A stretch of DNA of 64,000 bases from Mesorhizobium xinjiangense (GTDB lineage Bacteria > Pseudomonadota > Alphaproteobacteria > Rhizobiales > Rhizobiaceae), in contig NZ_WOAC01000011.1 in assembly GCF_009749525.1 (NCBI RefSeq), forward strand, positions 1 to 64,000. Reading direction: 5' to 3'. The notes under the pieces were generated by a model that made no database searches, had not been told where the DNA came from, and saw only the letters and a list, made by a program, of their open reading frames with translations. Below, one piece after another: positions 17,105 through 25,943 of the stretch. Position 1 is the stretch's first letter. Each line of letters starts with the position of its first letter. The translations under genes and the position numbers were made by a program.

Positions 17105-17569
17105 ATGCGATACCCCTACCATATCGGCAGGCTCACCCTTCTTCTTCTGCTCACGATCTCCCTCGGCGCGTGCCAGACGCTTGGCAGCGCCGGGTTGATT
17201 ACAAGCTCGGTGACGATGGAACTGACACCAGAGGCGGCGAGCAGCATTGCTAGTGACATGGTTGGCCGACTGGCCGAACAGGTCGGCCCGGGCACCAATA
17301 CGATCAAGCTCCGGACGGATGGATCCGTGTTTGGACAGGCACTCGAGGCATCGCTGCGGGGGTGGGGCTATGCCGTAGTCACCGACCAGAAGGCTGATCC
17401 AGCCGACACGGTGCCCTTGGCCTACGTCATCGACAGCTATGAAGGGAGTGTTCTGGCGCGCCTCTCGACGCCAGCCCTGGATTTGACCCGCATGTATCAG
17501 CTCGGAGCGGCCGGAGCGACGCCGACCAGCCCGCTTTCGGTCATGCAACGCGGGACAGGACATCCGTGA
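17105..17569 (+). CDS. trbH: TrbH lipoprotein (VirB7-like role)
   Basis: 154 aa. The N-terminal signal (LTLLLLLTISLGACQ) has a clear lipobox LGAC at about residues 20-23, so it should be anchored in the outer membrane. The rest matches TrbH in position and general character (LTPEAASSIASDMVGRLAEQ near the start of the mature part). It starts 3 nt after trbG and its stop overlaps trbI. Confidence 0.9.
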   Translation: MRYPYHIGRLTLLLLLTISLGACQTLGSAGLITSSVTMELTPEAASSIASDMVGRLAEQVGPGTNTIKLRTDGSVFGQALEASLRGWGYAVVTDQKADPADTVPLAYVIDSYEGSVLARLSTPALDLTRMYQLGAAGATPTSPLSVMQRGTGHP

Positions 17570-18876
17570 TGGTCGAGTCCCTCAAGCTCGGCGCAGCTGA
17601 TCCTGCGAGCACACCACGCATCCGTCGTCTTAACCGACTGCCGATCATCGTCGCGATTGTGCTTGTCCTCCTGTTCTTTGGCGTCATCATTTATGGTCTT
17701 TCCACACGGGGACTGCGGTTCGGCGATGACAACACCGACCTCGCTCCCGGCTCGCGCCCCGCCTCGACCTATGCCGACCAGCTAACGCAAGGTGTGCCCG
17801 ACGGGATCATCGGCGAGCCCGTCCAGACGCAGTTCCAGCCGGCGCCGGTTGAGACTGACGAGACCGCCACCAATCCATTCACGCCGGAGGTGCAGCCAAC
17901 GCCGCTCGCTGAACCGGCACACCGACAGCTCGAGCCGGAAGAAATTTGGCGAGCCCGTCTCGATCGGGAGCAAGAGGAACAGATCCTGCGCGAGCTGCAT
18001 CGTCAGCGTATGGCCGGTCTCCAAGCCAATGATGCCGCCTACGACTCTCCGATTGCCGTCAACCTGCAGGATGATCTTGCGACGGCAAATCCGGGTAACG
18101 CGTCGCAATCCGGAAACATCGGCGCGCCGGCGACACGCCCGCCTAGTGCGCTCGACCTGTACGCTACAGCGATGCAGTCAGGCCTTGCGGGGCAGAACAC
18201 CGATCCGAATGGCCAAGCGGGCAAGGAGCGCTTCTTCAACCAGGATCTCCAGGACCTCGGCTATCTTCCCAATCAGGTTGTTCCCCAGATGTCCCCCTAC
18301 GAGCTCAAACGGGGCTCGGTGATCCCCGCCACACTCGTGACCGGCATCAATTCCGACCTTCCCGGTCGCATCACTGCGCAGATTTCCCAGAATGTCTATG
18401 ACAGCGCCACCGGACGACATCTGCTCATCCCGCAGGGATCGAAGCTGTTCGGACGCTACGACTCAAATGTGAGTTTCGGCCAAAACCGTGTTCTGGTGAT
18501 CTGGACCGATATCATCTTCCCGAGCGGCTCGACGCTCCAGATCGGCGGCATGGCTGGCACCGATGCAGCGGGCTATGGCGGCTTTAGCGATCAGGTCGAC
18601 AACCACTATCTCCGGACCTTCGGCTCAGCGATCCTGGTCGCGCTGATCGGTGCCGGTACGGAGATGATGATTCCGCAGGATCGTAACGCACTCGGTATAG
18701 AAAACAGTGCCGAGGGCGCCGCCCGCCGTTCGTTCGCCGAGACGTTCGGTAAGATCTCGGAACAAACGGTCTCGCGCAACCTGAATGTCCAGCCCACCCT
18801 GGAAATTCGCCCGGGCTACAGGTTCAACGTCCTCGTGGATCAGGATATTATCTTCCCGAGTGGCTATCGTGGTTGA
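17569..18876 (+). CDS. trbI: TrbI (VirB10-like) core component
   Basis: 435 aa from the ATG overlapping the trbH stop (TGATG). A cytosolic N-terminus is followed by one membrane helix at about residues 23-42, a Pro-rich and charged periplasmic spacer, and the VirB10 C-terminal domain (LKRGSVIPATLVTGINSDLPG, then GSKLFGRYDS). It spans the envelope and relays energy to the channel. It ends the trb operon. No traI/traR quorum genes, relaxase or coupling protein follow it. Confidence 0.95.
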   Translation: MVESLKLGAADPASTPRIRRLNRLPIIVAIVLVLLFFGVIIYGLSTRGLRFGDDNTDLAPGSRPASTYADQLTQGVPDGIIGEPVQTQFQPAPVETDETATNPFTPEVQPTPLAEPAHRQLEPEEIWRARLDREQEEQILRELHRQRMAGLQANDAAYDSPIAVNLQDDLATANPGNASQSGNIGAPATRPPSALDLYATAMQSGLAGQNTDPNGQAGKERFFNQDLQDLGYLPNQVVPQMSPYELKRGSVIPATLVTGINSDLPGRITAQISQNVYDSATGRHLLIPQGSKLFGRYDSNVSFGQNRVLVIWTDIIFPSGSTLQIGGMAGTDAAGYGGFSDQVDNHYLRTFGSAILVALIGAGTEMMIPQDRNALGIENSAEGAARRSFAETFGKISEQTVSRNLNVQPTLEIRPGYRFNVLVDQDIIFPSGYRG

Positions 18877-18880
18877 GCGG

Positions 18881-19162
18881 TCAACCGTCGAGCATGGCGA
18901 GATATTCCGGGTGCCGCGAGGCATATGCCGCCATGAACGGGCACTTCGCGATCACGCGGCGCCCCTTTGCGCGCAGAGACTCGAATACGCCGCGGGCGAG
19001 GCGCGATCCAATCCCCCGTCCCGACAGCTCCTGCGGAACCTCGGTGTGGAGCAAGACCACGCGTCCGTCTTCCTCCTTGTAATAGGAGACCGCGAGCGCA
19101 TCACCGTCGAGCGGTAGCTCGAAACGGTGCTTCTCCGGATTGTCTTTGATCTCGGCGTCCAT
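18881..19162 (-). CDS. Small GNAT-family N-acetyltransferase (COG2388-like)
   Basis: 93 aa single-domain protein. The acetyl-CoA-binding signature is HTEVPQELSGRGIGSRLARGVFE, followed by RAKGRRVIAKCPFMAAYASRHPEYLAML, the hallmark of the short Gcn5-like family (COG2388). Its substrate is unknown. It faces trbI tail to tail with only 4 nt between stop codons and marks the end of the transfer module. Confidence 0.85.
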   Translation of the reverse strand: MDAEIKDNPEKHRFELPLDGDALAVSYYKEEDGRVVLLHTEVPQELSGRGIGSRLARGVFESLRAKGRRVIAKCPFMAAYASRHPEYLAMLDG

Positions 19163-19378
19163 CCTCTGCCTCCGCCAGCCTCAATAAAACGAGTGTCGAC
19201 CATCGTATCTGTGCGCGTGGCAACTGTCTTTGCTCGCGTGCGCTCCAACCGCCAAGGCGAACCGTATTTGGACGACCGGAGACGCATTGTGGATTCGCAG
19301 TACCTTCGCCGCACCTACGTTGACGATCTCGGCGGCGTGCGGCTGCACGCCCGTGACAAGGAAAGGGAAGCGCGGCCA

Positions 19379-20368
19379 ATGCACGACCTCACCGCAACCA
19401 CACAGGAACGGGATGGTCCGTTTTTCTCCGATGTCGTCGGTGGTTTGTCCCGTGTTCAGAAGACGCTGCCGTGCAGGTGGCTGTACGACGAACGCGGGTC
19501 AGACCTGTTCGAGGCGATCACGCGACTACCCGAGTACTACCCGACGCGCGCGGAGACGGAGATCCTTGCCGACCGGGCTTCGGAGATCGCTGAGTTTGCC
19601 GGAGAGGACGCGGTGGTCGTCGAGTACGGAGCCGGGGCGGGGGTGAAGACAGAGCTCGTCCTCGATTCGCTATGCGCGCCACAAGGTTATGTGCCGATCG
19701 ACATAGCGGAGGAATACCTCCTCCAGACCGCGGAGCGCATGGCTTCGCGCTTTCCGGGTCTGTGGGTTCGGCCTGTCGCCTGCGATTTTGTCCAGGCCTT
19801 CGATATGCCGCCAGGGATCCCGCCTGGTCGCCGCATTGGGTTTTTCCCCGGGTCGACGATTGGTAATCTCGACCGAGCTGACGCCGAGACGTTTCTCCGG
19901 CAAATGTGGCGTCACGTCGAGTCAGGCGGGGGCGCAATCGTCGGCGTCGACCTGCTCAAGGACGTGGATGTGCTCTTGCGCGCGTACGACGACCATGAGG
20001 GCGTCACTGCGGCCTTCAACCTCAACATCCTGTCCCGGATCAACCGGGAACTCGGGGCAGACTTCCGGCCCGAACGCTTTCGGCACGAGGCGAGGTGGAA
20101 TGAAGCTGACAAGGCAGTCGAGATGCACCTGGTGAGCTTGGCGGAACAGTCGGTTGCGATCGGGGAACGCGCATTCCACTTTCGGCATGGAGAGACGATA
20201 CATACAGAGAGCTCCCGCAAATACGACCGCACCGGGTTCGCTTCTGTCGCTGCGGTCGCTGGCTGGGATTTGGCCCACGTTTGGGATGACTCGGAAGGCA
20301 GGTTCTGCGTCTTTGCCCTCGTTGCGTCAGACGACGCCTCTATTCATGGATTTCCTGCTGCAGCATAA
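19379..20368 (+). CDS. egtD: EgtD, L-histidine N-alpha-methyltransferase
   Basis: 329 aa from the ATG at 19379 (MHDLTATTQ). It would trimethylate histidine to hercynine with SAM, the first step of ergothioneine synthesis. Seen: LPCRWLYDERGSDLFEAITRLPEYYPTRAE near the N-terminus, the SAM-binding EYGAGAGVKT at about residues 82-91, GFFPGSTIGNL with the conserved FFPGSTIGN block, and DLLKD. Length agrees with EgtD (about 320-330 aa). EgtB, the next enzyme, is not adjacent but is partly visible at the right edge of the window. Longer in-frame starts exist upstream, but homologues begin here. Confidence 0.92.
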   Translation: MHDLTATTQERDGPFFSDVVGGLSRVQKTLPCRWLYDERGSDLFEAITRLPEYYPTRAETEILADRASEIAEFAGEDAVVVEYGAGAGVKTELVLDSLCAPQGYVPIDIAEEYLLQTAERMASRFPGLWVRPVACDFVQAFDMPPGIPPGRRIGFFPGSTIGNLDRADAETFLRQMWRHVESGGGAIVGVDLLKDVDVLLRAYDDHEGVTAAFNLNILSRINRELGADFRPERFRHEARWNEADKAVEMHLVSLAEQSVAIGERAFHFRHGETIHTESSRKYDRTGFASVAAVAGWDLAHVWDDSEGRFCVFALVASDDASIHGFPAAA

Positions 20369-20629
20369 AGGTTTTTCTCCCGAATTCATGTCCTGGCTGA
20401 ATTTATCAAATTCGGCCCCAAGGGCTACTCGGCCGCGCTCATCTGGGTGATTGTTTGACGGCAATCCCGTCAAGGCGATTGCAACACGAACTGACGATCA
20501 ACCACACCAGGTTGGAGTGCGGAAGAGCCATTCATCTTGGACTGCCGGCGTTGCTCGCGCAGTCTAGGACCAGTTCCGTTGTCCCAAACGCCGAGCTGAT
20601 GTGGGGTCGCTACCACGAGGCTCCTGGAC

Positions 20630-21613
20630 GTGAACGTTCAACCCATTTGGCGTATCTCGCGCGCCGATCTCGACAAGCTGATGACGACGTTGGAGGTCAA
20701 CCACGTCAGGCTGTCGGAGTGCGCGCTGGCGGCGGGTACGCGACTGGAAGTCGGGCGGAGTGAACACCCCACGATCCACTACGGTTTTGCCGGTTCAGGT
20801 GTGATCCACGTCGAAGGAGAGCCGCCGATCGATATCTGCGCCCACACCCTCGTGGTCGTTCCCGCACGCAGGACGACGACGATCGTGGCGCCTGGTGTAA
20901 GTGGCGCGCTGGCGCGGTCACACGGTGGGGAGCAAGCAGTCATTTTCGTTCCAGGCGCCTCGCCGCGTCACACAATCGGCGGGGCCGAGCCTGCGTTGCG
21001 GGTGGGGTGCGGGTCGTTCGTCGCACTCTACGCCGCGGGACTCGACCTGTTCGCCTCTCAGGCGGTGCCGATCGTCGAGACATTCGATGCGCACGACCAG
21101 CTGGACCAGGTGATGAACTACGCAATGTCGGAACTGGCTGCGCAGGAAGTAGGAGGAGGTCCGATGTCGGCGGCCCTCCTGAAGCTTGTGCTTCTGTCAC
21201 TCCTAAGGCGATGCCTTATATCGACGAATCCTTGGGTGGAACGGTTCTCGATCCTCAATGACCCGCCGATCGCGCGGGCCTTCGCCGAAATGGCGAACAG
21301 GCCCTCTGCGCAGCATACTGTGCATTCCCTGTCGCAGTCGGTAGCTCTCAGCCGTTCCGCATTCATGGCCCGGTTCGCTGCGGCTGTCGGCGAGTCGCCG
21401 ATGGCCGTCCTGAGGCGCCTACGGATGCGTCACGCTGCCAGCTTGCTCGCGGCAAACGCGCTCTCGATAGACCAGGTCGCGATGCAGGCGGGATACCAGA
21501 GCCGCAGCAGTTTCACGCGGACCTTTCGACGGCACTTTGGCACCGACCCATCCGAATACCGGGCTGAGGCCAAGCGCATCTCACAATGCGAGCCAGCTGA
21601 CAGCTCAACGTAG
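20630..21613 (+). CDS. AraC/XylS-family transcriptional regulator
   Basis: 327 aa. An N-terminal cupin-like effector domain (about residues 25-185, of the AraC_N type) is followed by two C-terminal HTH motifs (LSQSVALSRSAFMARFAAAVGESPM and IDQVAMQAGYQSRSSFTRTFRRHFGTDPSEYR). GTG start. It precedes, in the same direction, an MFS exporter and two quinone-oxidoreductase-like genes, which it plausibly controls. Such regulator-exporter-reductase sets respond to small electrophilic compounds; the inducer is unknown. Confidence 0.9.
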   Translation: MNVQPIWRISRADLDKLMTTLEVNHVRLSECALAAGTRLEVGRSEHPTIHYGFAGSGVIHVEGEPPIDICAHTLVVVPARRTTTIVAPGVSGALARSHGGEQAVIFVPGASPRHTIGGAEPALRVGCGSFVALYAAGLDLFASQAVPIVETFDAHDQLDQVMNYAMSELAAQEVGGGPMSAALLKLVLLSLLRRCLISTNPWVERFSILNDPPIARAFAEMANRPSAQHTVHSLSQSVALSRSAFMARFAAAVGESPMAVLRRLRMRHAASLLAANALSIDQVAMQAGYQSRSSFTRTFRRHFGTDPSEYRAEAKRISQCEPADSST

Positions 21614-21748
21614 GAAACACCGATCGAGCTGCTAAGAGCCGCTTCGGTTGCCGGGGGGCAAACTCAATCAGCGTAGTTTCGAAGGTATGGCGAGCCTACC
21701 CGTGACGAAACCGCAAGGAAACCTGACGCGCAAGTATTCCCCTCCTCT

Positions 21749-21779
21749 ATGGAAACGATACGCGCCGACTATTGGAAAA
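21749..21779 (+). repeat. 31-bp dispersed element, copy 1 (before MFS gene)
   Basis: Matches ATGGNAACNATNCNNRCCG then RCTATTGGRAAA. It is 27/31 identical to the copy at 33698 and 25/31 to the copy at 41627, all on the plus strand. It starts 147 nt upstream of the MFS start codon. The centre contains ATA-N9-TAT, a partial dyad of the kind bound by LysR-type regulators. Confidence 0.6.
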
Positions 21780-21895
21780 TCCTGGCCCGCGCTGCGATCA
21801 ATGGCCAACACAGTCGCAGATTTTATCGAGTAACGCCCAGCGCAACCTGGGACGGATCTTACTCAATCGCGCGAAACAAGGAAAAGGACAGCTCC

Positions 21896-23149
21896 ATGCC
21901 AAGCGCTGCTCCAGTTATCGATCAGGCCCGCGATGGAAAGCTCCGTCTGGCGTTCTTATCCGCAGTTGTCTCCCTGGTGGCCTCGTTTGTAACGACGGCA
22001 GCACCGGTTCCGTTGTACAACATTTACAGGGCTGAAGATGGGCTCACCAACGCAGGCATCTCGATGGCCGTCGTCGGCAACTCCCTGGGCACCATCGTCG
22101 CACTGTTGGTGCTAGGACGACTGTCCAACCATCTCGGCCGCCGGCGCACCGCTATCGCCAGCCTCGGCCTGCTCCTTTGCGGCTGTGTGCTGCTGCTGAA
22201 CGTTCATCATATCGCTACCCTGGTCGGCGCTCGACTCCTGATGGGATTCGGCACCGGATTGGCCAGCAGCACCCTGACCTCCTACATCGTCGATGCGGCT
22301 CCCGATAAGCCGGAATGGCTAGCCTCCGTCGCCTCCAGCCAGGGACCCATGCTCGGCTTGGCTGTCGGAGCTATTGCCTCCGGCGCACTGGTCCAGTTCG
22401 GTCCCTCACCACGAGAACTCATCTATTTCGTTTGTATCGGCTTCCTTTTGCTGTCCGCCGTGCTCATCACCGTCAGCTCGGAAACAGCAACTCCGACGCC
22501 GGGCGTTTGGCGATCATTGGTACCGCGGGTCCATGTACCGGCGCGGGTCAGGCATCTGCTCCCGGTCGCGGCGGCAGTGTTCCTGGCAACGTGGGCGACC
22601 GGCGGCTTCTACCAGGCCTTCATGCCCGGATTGGTCGAAGATCAACTCCACACGCGCAGCCCGCTCATCCTCGGACTTGTGTTCGCCGCCTATATGGCCC
22701 CGAGCGTTCTCGGCGCACCCATCGGCGGTCGGTTCGCGCCCGCAGCAGCGCAACGCATCGGCATGATCACTTTCCTGGTTGGAATGATCGGCATGATTAC
22801 AGCGATCAACGCCGGCACACTCTGGTTGTTCATCATCTCGACCATGTTCGCCGGCGCCGGACAAGGCATCGCCATCAGCGCCGCTACCCGCGGTCTGCTG
22901 GATGGCAGCACGGTAGCTGACCGGGCGCCCATCTTCAGCGCGATCTATCTCATTTGTTACAGCGGCACGGCCTTCCCCAGCCTCGTTTTCGGCCAGCTTT
23001 CCAACATTCTCTCCCTACCGCAGATCGCGCTCGGATACGGCGGCTTTGCGATCGTCGCCACGCTGTTCACCGTCGTTGCTGCACGCAATCCAGACGCCGG
23101 CAGGACCGGGGACAGTAGCTGCGAAAACTTCGCCCGCGCTGGTCGCTGA
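21896..23149 (+). CDS. MFS transporter (drug/efflux type)
   Basis: 417 aa from the ATG at 21896 (MPSAAPVIDQ); the frame stays open upstream but that part does not look like protein. About 12 hydrophobic helices are seen, with the MFS motif after helix 2 (LGRLSNHLGRRRTAIASLG) and a central cytoplasmic break around PGVWRSLVPR. It most resembles drug:H+ antiporters. It lies between the AraC regulator and the two MDR reductases, suggesting export of a compound or product handled by those enzymes. Confidence 0.88.
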   Translation: MPSAAPVIDQARDGKLRLAFLSAVVSLVASFVTTAAPVPLYNIYRAEDGLTNAGISMAVVGNSLGTIVALLVLGRLSNHLGRRRTAIASLGLLLCGCVLLLNVHHIATLVGARLLMGFGTGLASSTLTSYIVDAAPDKPEWLASVASSQGPMLGLAVGAIASGALVQFGPSPRELIYFVCIGFLLLSAVLITVSSETATPTPGVWRSLVPRVHVPARVRHLLPVAAAVFLATWATGGFYQAFMPGLVEDQLHTRSPLILGLVFAAYMAPSVLGAPIGGRFAPAAAQRIGMITFLVGMIGMITAINAGTLWLFIISTMFAGAGQGIAISAATRGLLDGSTVADRAPIFSAIYLICYSGTAFPSLVFGQLSNILSLPQIALGYGGFAIVATLFTVVAARNPDAGRTGDSSCENFARAGR

Positions 23150-23202
23150 CCTAGAAAGAAAAGCTTCCGCCAGTCGGACAGGTAACGGAGGAAAGATTCA
23201 TC

Positions 23203-24120
23203 ATGAAGGCTATCGTAGTGACCGACCAGTCCGGCGGCACGGCCGGGATGACGCTGGTGGAGCGGCCGGAGCCGCAGGCAGCGACAAACGACGTCGTCGT
23301 TCAGGTTCATGCGTCGGGTTTCACCTGGGACGAGCTAACTTGGCCCCCAACCTGGACCGATCGCGTCTTCCGTGACCGGATACCGTCGATCCCGGGGCAC
23401 GAAGTGGCCGGAGTGGTCACCGCCCTTGGATATGGCACGACCGGTCTGTCGGTCGGCCAGCGCGTATTCGGTCTCACGGACTGGTATCGAGACGGGACCT
23501 TGGCGGAGTATGTGGCCGTCGAGGCGCGCAACCTGACGCCTCTACCCGGCGATGTCGACTTCACCATCGGAGCGAGCGTGGTGATGTCTGGTCTGACTGC
23601 GTGGCAGGGACTATTCCAGCACGGACACCTTCAGACGGGCGAGAGGGTCCTCGCACACGGCGCGGCCGGAGTGGTTGGTTCGATGGTAACGCAGCTCGCG
23701 CGCGAGGCCGGAGCTTATGTCATCGGCACCGGACGCGCGGCAGACCGTCAGGCGGTGCTCGACTTCGGCGCCCAAGAGTTCCTCGATCTCGAAAATAACG
23801 CGCTGGAAGACGTCGGTGATGTGGATCTGGTGTTCGATGTTCTCGGCGGCGACATCGCGAGGGAGTCCGCGCGTCTGGTTCGAAGCGGGGGAGCGTTGGT
23901 GTCCATCATGGGTCCGGCCGAAACACGGCCCACCGATGGCCTAACGGTCGATTTCGTCGTTGAGCCCGACCGTTTGCAACTGAACGAAATTATCGAGAGG
24001 GTCCGGGACGGACGGCTCCGTGCGAGCATCGGCTCCATCTCGACACTCGATGAAGCCGTTGCAGTCTTCAATTCGACCGAGCGACGCAAAGGGAAAACCA
24101 TCATCCGCGTTCGCGAGTGA
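23203..24120 (+). CDS. NADP-dependent MDR oxidoreductase (quinone-reductase-like), copy 1
   Basis: 305 aa medium-chain dehydrogenase/reductase without the structural zinc site, like QOR. It has a GroES-like N-terminal domain (VVQVHASGF, IPGHEVAGVV), then the Rossmann fold with VLAHGAAGVVGSMVTQLAREAGA, and a C-terminal ISTLDEAVAVFNS. It likely reduces quinones or enones with NADPH. It is followed 62 nt later by a close tandem paralogue, and a ribosome site (GGAGGAAAG) precedes the ATG. Confidence 0.87.
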   Translation: MKAIVVTDQSGGTAGMTLVERPEPQAATNDVVVQVHASGFTWDELTWPPTWTDRVFRDRIPSIPGHEVAGVVTALGYGTTGLSVGQRVFGLTDWYRDGTLAEYVAVEARNLTPLPGDVDFTIGASVVMSGLTAWQGLFQHGHLQTGERVLAHGAAGVVGSMVTQLAREAGAYVIGTGRAADRQAVLDFGAQEFLDLENNALEDVGDVDLVFDVLGGDIARESARLVRSGGALVSIMGPAETRPTDGLTVDFVVEPDRLQLNEIIERVRDGRLRASIGSISTLDEAVAVFNSTERRKGKTIIRVRE

Positions 24121-24182
24121 GCGACAAATGCCCACGGGTTCGACATTTCCAACCACAAGCAGATGACCGAGGAGACTTTTCC

Positions 24183-25100
24183 ATGAAAGCTATCATTGTG
24201 AAGGACGAGGCAGCGGGAACAGCCGGAATGGAGCTGGTGGAGCGGCCCGAGCCTCAGGCAGCGATAAACGATGTCGTTGTTCAGATTCATGCAGCCGGTT
24301 TCGTCAACACCGAACTGGGCTGGCCTTCGACGTGGGCCGACCGCCGCGACCAGAATCGTACGCCATCGATCCCTGGACACGAGCTGGCCGGAGTGGTTAC
24401 CGCGCTTGGTTATGGAACCACGGGTCTGTCGGTGGGTCAGCGCGTGTTCGGCTTGGCTGACTGGCATCGCGACGGCACGCTCGCGGAGTATGTAGCCATG
24501 GAGGCGCGCAATCTCGCGCCGCTGCCGGGTGACGTCGACTTCACGGTAGGCGCAAGCTTGCCAATCTCGGGTCTCACCGCATGGCAGGGATTATTCCTAC
24601 ACGGACGTCTTCAGGCGGGGCAGAGCGTGCTTGCTCACGGCGCAGTTGGCGCAGTGGGTTCGATGGTGACACAGCTTGCACGCGCGGCCGGTGCGTATGT
24701 CGTGGGTACTGGACGTGCCGCCGACCGTCAGAAAGCGCTCGACTTCGGCGCAAATGAATTCGTTGACCTCGAAAATGACACCCTGGAAGATATCGGTGGT
24801 GTCGATCTTGTGTTCGATGTCATAGGCGGCGATATCCAGAGGCGGTCAGCTGCACTCATCCGTTCAGGCGGTACGCTCGTAACCGTTGTCGGCCCAGCCG
24901 AGGCACGGCCTGTCGATGGCTTGGCAATCGACTTCGTCGTTGAGGCTGATCGTAGCCAGCTAACGGAGATTGTTCAGCGAGTGAGGGACGGTCGCATCCG
25001 GACAAATATCGGCAAGATTTCGACACTCGACGATGCCGTCGCCGCCTTCAATTCGACCGAGCGACGCGCAGGCAAGACGGTCATCCGCGTTCGGCCGTAG
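24183..25100 (+). CDS. NADP-dependent MDR oxidoreductase (quinone-reductase-like), copy 2
   Basis: 305 aa, same length and near-identical layout as the gene before it (both begin MKAI[VI]V and share TAGM then LVERPEPQAA). It is a tandem duplicate that has diverged at many positions, for example WDELTWPP versus NTELGWPS near the active site. Start chosen at the ATG 24183 with GAGGAG upstream. The divergence near the substrate pocket suggests different substrates. Confidence 0.87.
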   Translation: MKAIIVKDEAAGTAGMELVERPEPQAAINDVVVQIHAAGFVNTELGWPSTWADRRDQNRTPSIPGHELAGVVTALGYGTTGLSVGQRVFGLADWHRDGTLAEYVAMEARNLAPLPGDVDFTVGASLPISGLTAWQGLFLHGRLQAGQSVLAHGAVGAVGSMVTQLARAAGAYVVGTGRAADRQKALDFGANEFVDLENDTLEDIGGVDLVFDVIGGDIQRRSAALIRSGGTLVTVVGPAEARPVDGLAIDFVVEADRSQLTEIVQRVRDGRIRTNIGKISTLDDAVAAFNSTERRAGKTVIRVRP

Positions 25101-25144
25101 TCGGAGCGGGGAGGGCCGTTCCTCCTGTCCTCCCAATTGTCGCA

Positions 25145-25166
25145 GATAGCTCCTACAGGAGCTGTC
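25145..25166. promoter_or_regulatory. Imperfect dyad upstream of the GST gene
   Basis: GATAGCTCCT-AC-AGGAGCTGTC: 10-bp arms with one mismatch, about 65 nt upstream of the GST start. It could be an operator or a weak hairpin closing the MDR transcript; no T-tract follows. Confidence 0.3.
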
Positions 25167-25231
25167 GCTTACCCTGGGTTTAGGCGGATTTATGCCTGAG
25201 CAGACAGCTGCGGTCGTCAAGGAAACTGACA

Positions 25232-25933
25232 GTGATACTCAATCATCCGATCTTCGCGCGCTGGCCGGCTCAATACCCAGACCGGCTCCAGCTCTTTTCC
25301 GCCGCCACGCCCAATGGGGTGAAAATCGGCATCATGCTCGAGGAAACAGGGCTCGACTATGAGCCGCACAGGATCGACATCATGGCGAACGAAAGCCACG
25401 ATCCCGCCTTTCTCGCGCTTAACCCCAACGGCAAAATTCCTGCCATCTATGATCCGAACGGGCCGAGTGGAGCGCCGCTCGCGCTGTTCGAATCGGGCGC
25501 GATCCTGCTGTATCTTGCCGACAAGACCGGGGAGTTTATTTCGGCCGACCCCAACGTCCGCTACGAAACGATCCAGTGGGTGATGTGGCAGATGAGCGGA
25601 GTCGGACCGATGTTCGGCCAGGTCGGTTTCTTCAACAAGTTCGCTGGCAAGGTCTATGAGGACAAGCGCCCGCGCGACCGCTATGCAGCTGAATCGGCGC
25701 GGCTACTCGGTGTCCTCGACGAATGGCTCACGGGCCGCGACTGGGTGATGGGCGGTGACTACAGCATCGCCGACATTTCTCTGCTCGGCTGGGTGCGTAA
25801 CCTGATCGGCTTTTACGAAGCACGCGAGCTCGTCGGGTTCGACCGCTTTCTTCAAGTGCAGGCGTGGCTCGACCGCGGCCTCGCGCGTCCCGGCGTGCAG
25901 CGCGGGCTGCAAGTGACGAACTCCGCGAGCTGA
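25232..25933 (+). CDS. Glutathione S-transferase (YfcG/YghU-like)
   Basis: 233 aa. The thioredoxin-like N-domain (LFSAATPNGVKIGIMLEE, then LNPNGKIPAI and the glutathione-binding ESGAILLYLADK) and the helical C-domain (YSIADISLLGWVRN) place it in the Nu-type GST/disulfide-bond reductase group. GTG start after AAGGAAACTGACA. It probably conjugates glutathione to electrophiles or reduces disulfides in the cytosol. Same strand as the MDR pair, 131 nt behind it. Confidence 0.88.
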   Translation: MILNHPIFARWPAQYPDRLQLFSAATPNGVKIGIMLEETGLDYEPHRIDIMANESHDPAFLALNPNGKIPAIYDPNGPSGAPLALFESGAILLYLADKTGEFISADPNVRYETIQWVMWQMSGVGPMFGQVGFFNKFAGKVYEDKRPRDRYAAESARLLGVLDEWLTGRDWVMGGDYSIADISLLGWVRNLIGFYEARELVGFDRFLQVQAWLDRGLARPGVQRGLQVTNSAS

Positions 25934-25943
25934 CACTCGGTCC

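Noticed and set aside
19127-19378. N-terminal extension of EgtD by 84 codons
   Set aside because: Overlaps the start of the convergent-strand GNAT gene, and EgtD proteins begin close to the ATG at 19379.
20455-20620. Possible relic of the AraC gene's 5' end upstream of the intact gene (LTINHTRLECG versus LEVNHVRLSEC)
   Set aside because: Only about ten residues align, with a gap, and the following sequence does not match; too weak to call a duplication.
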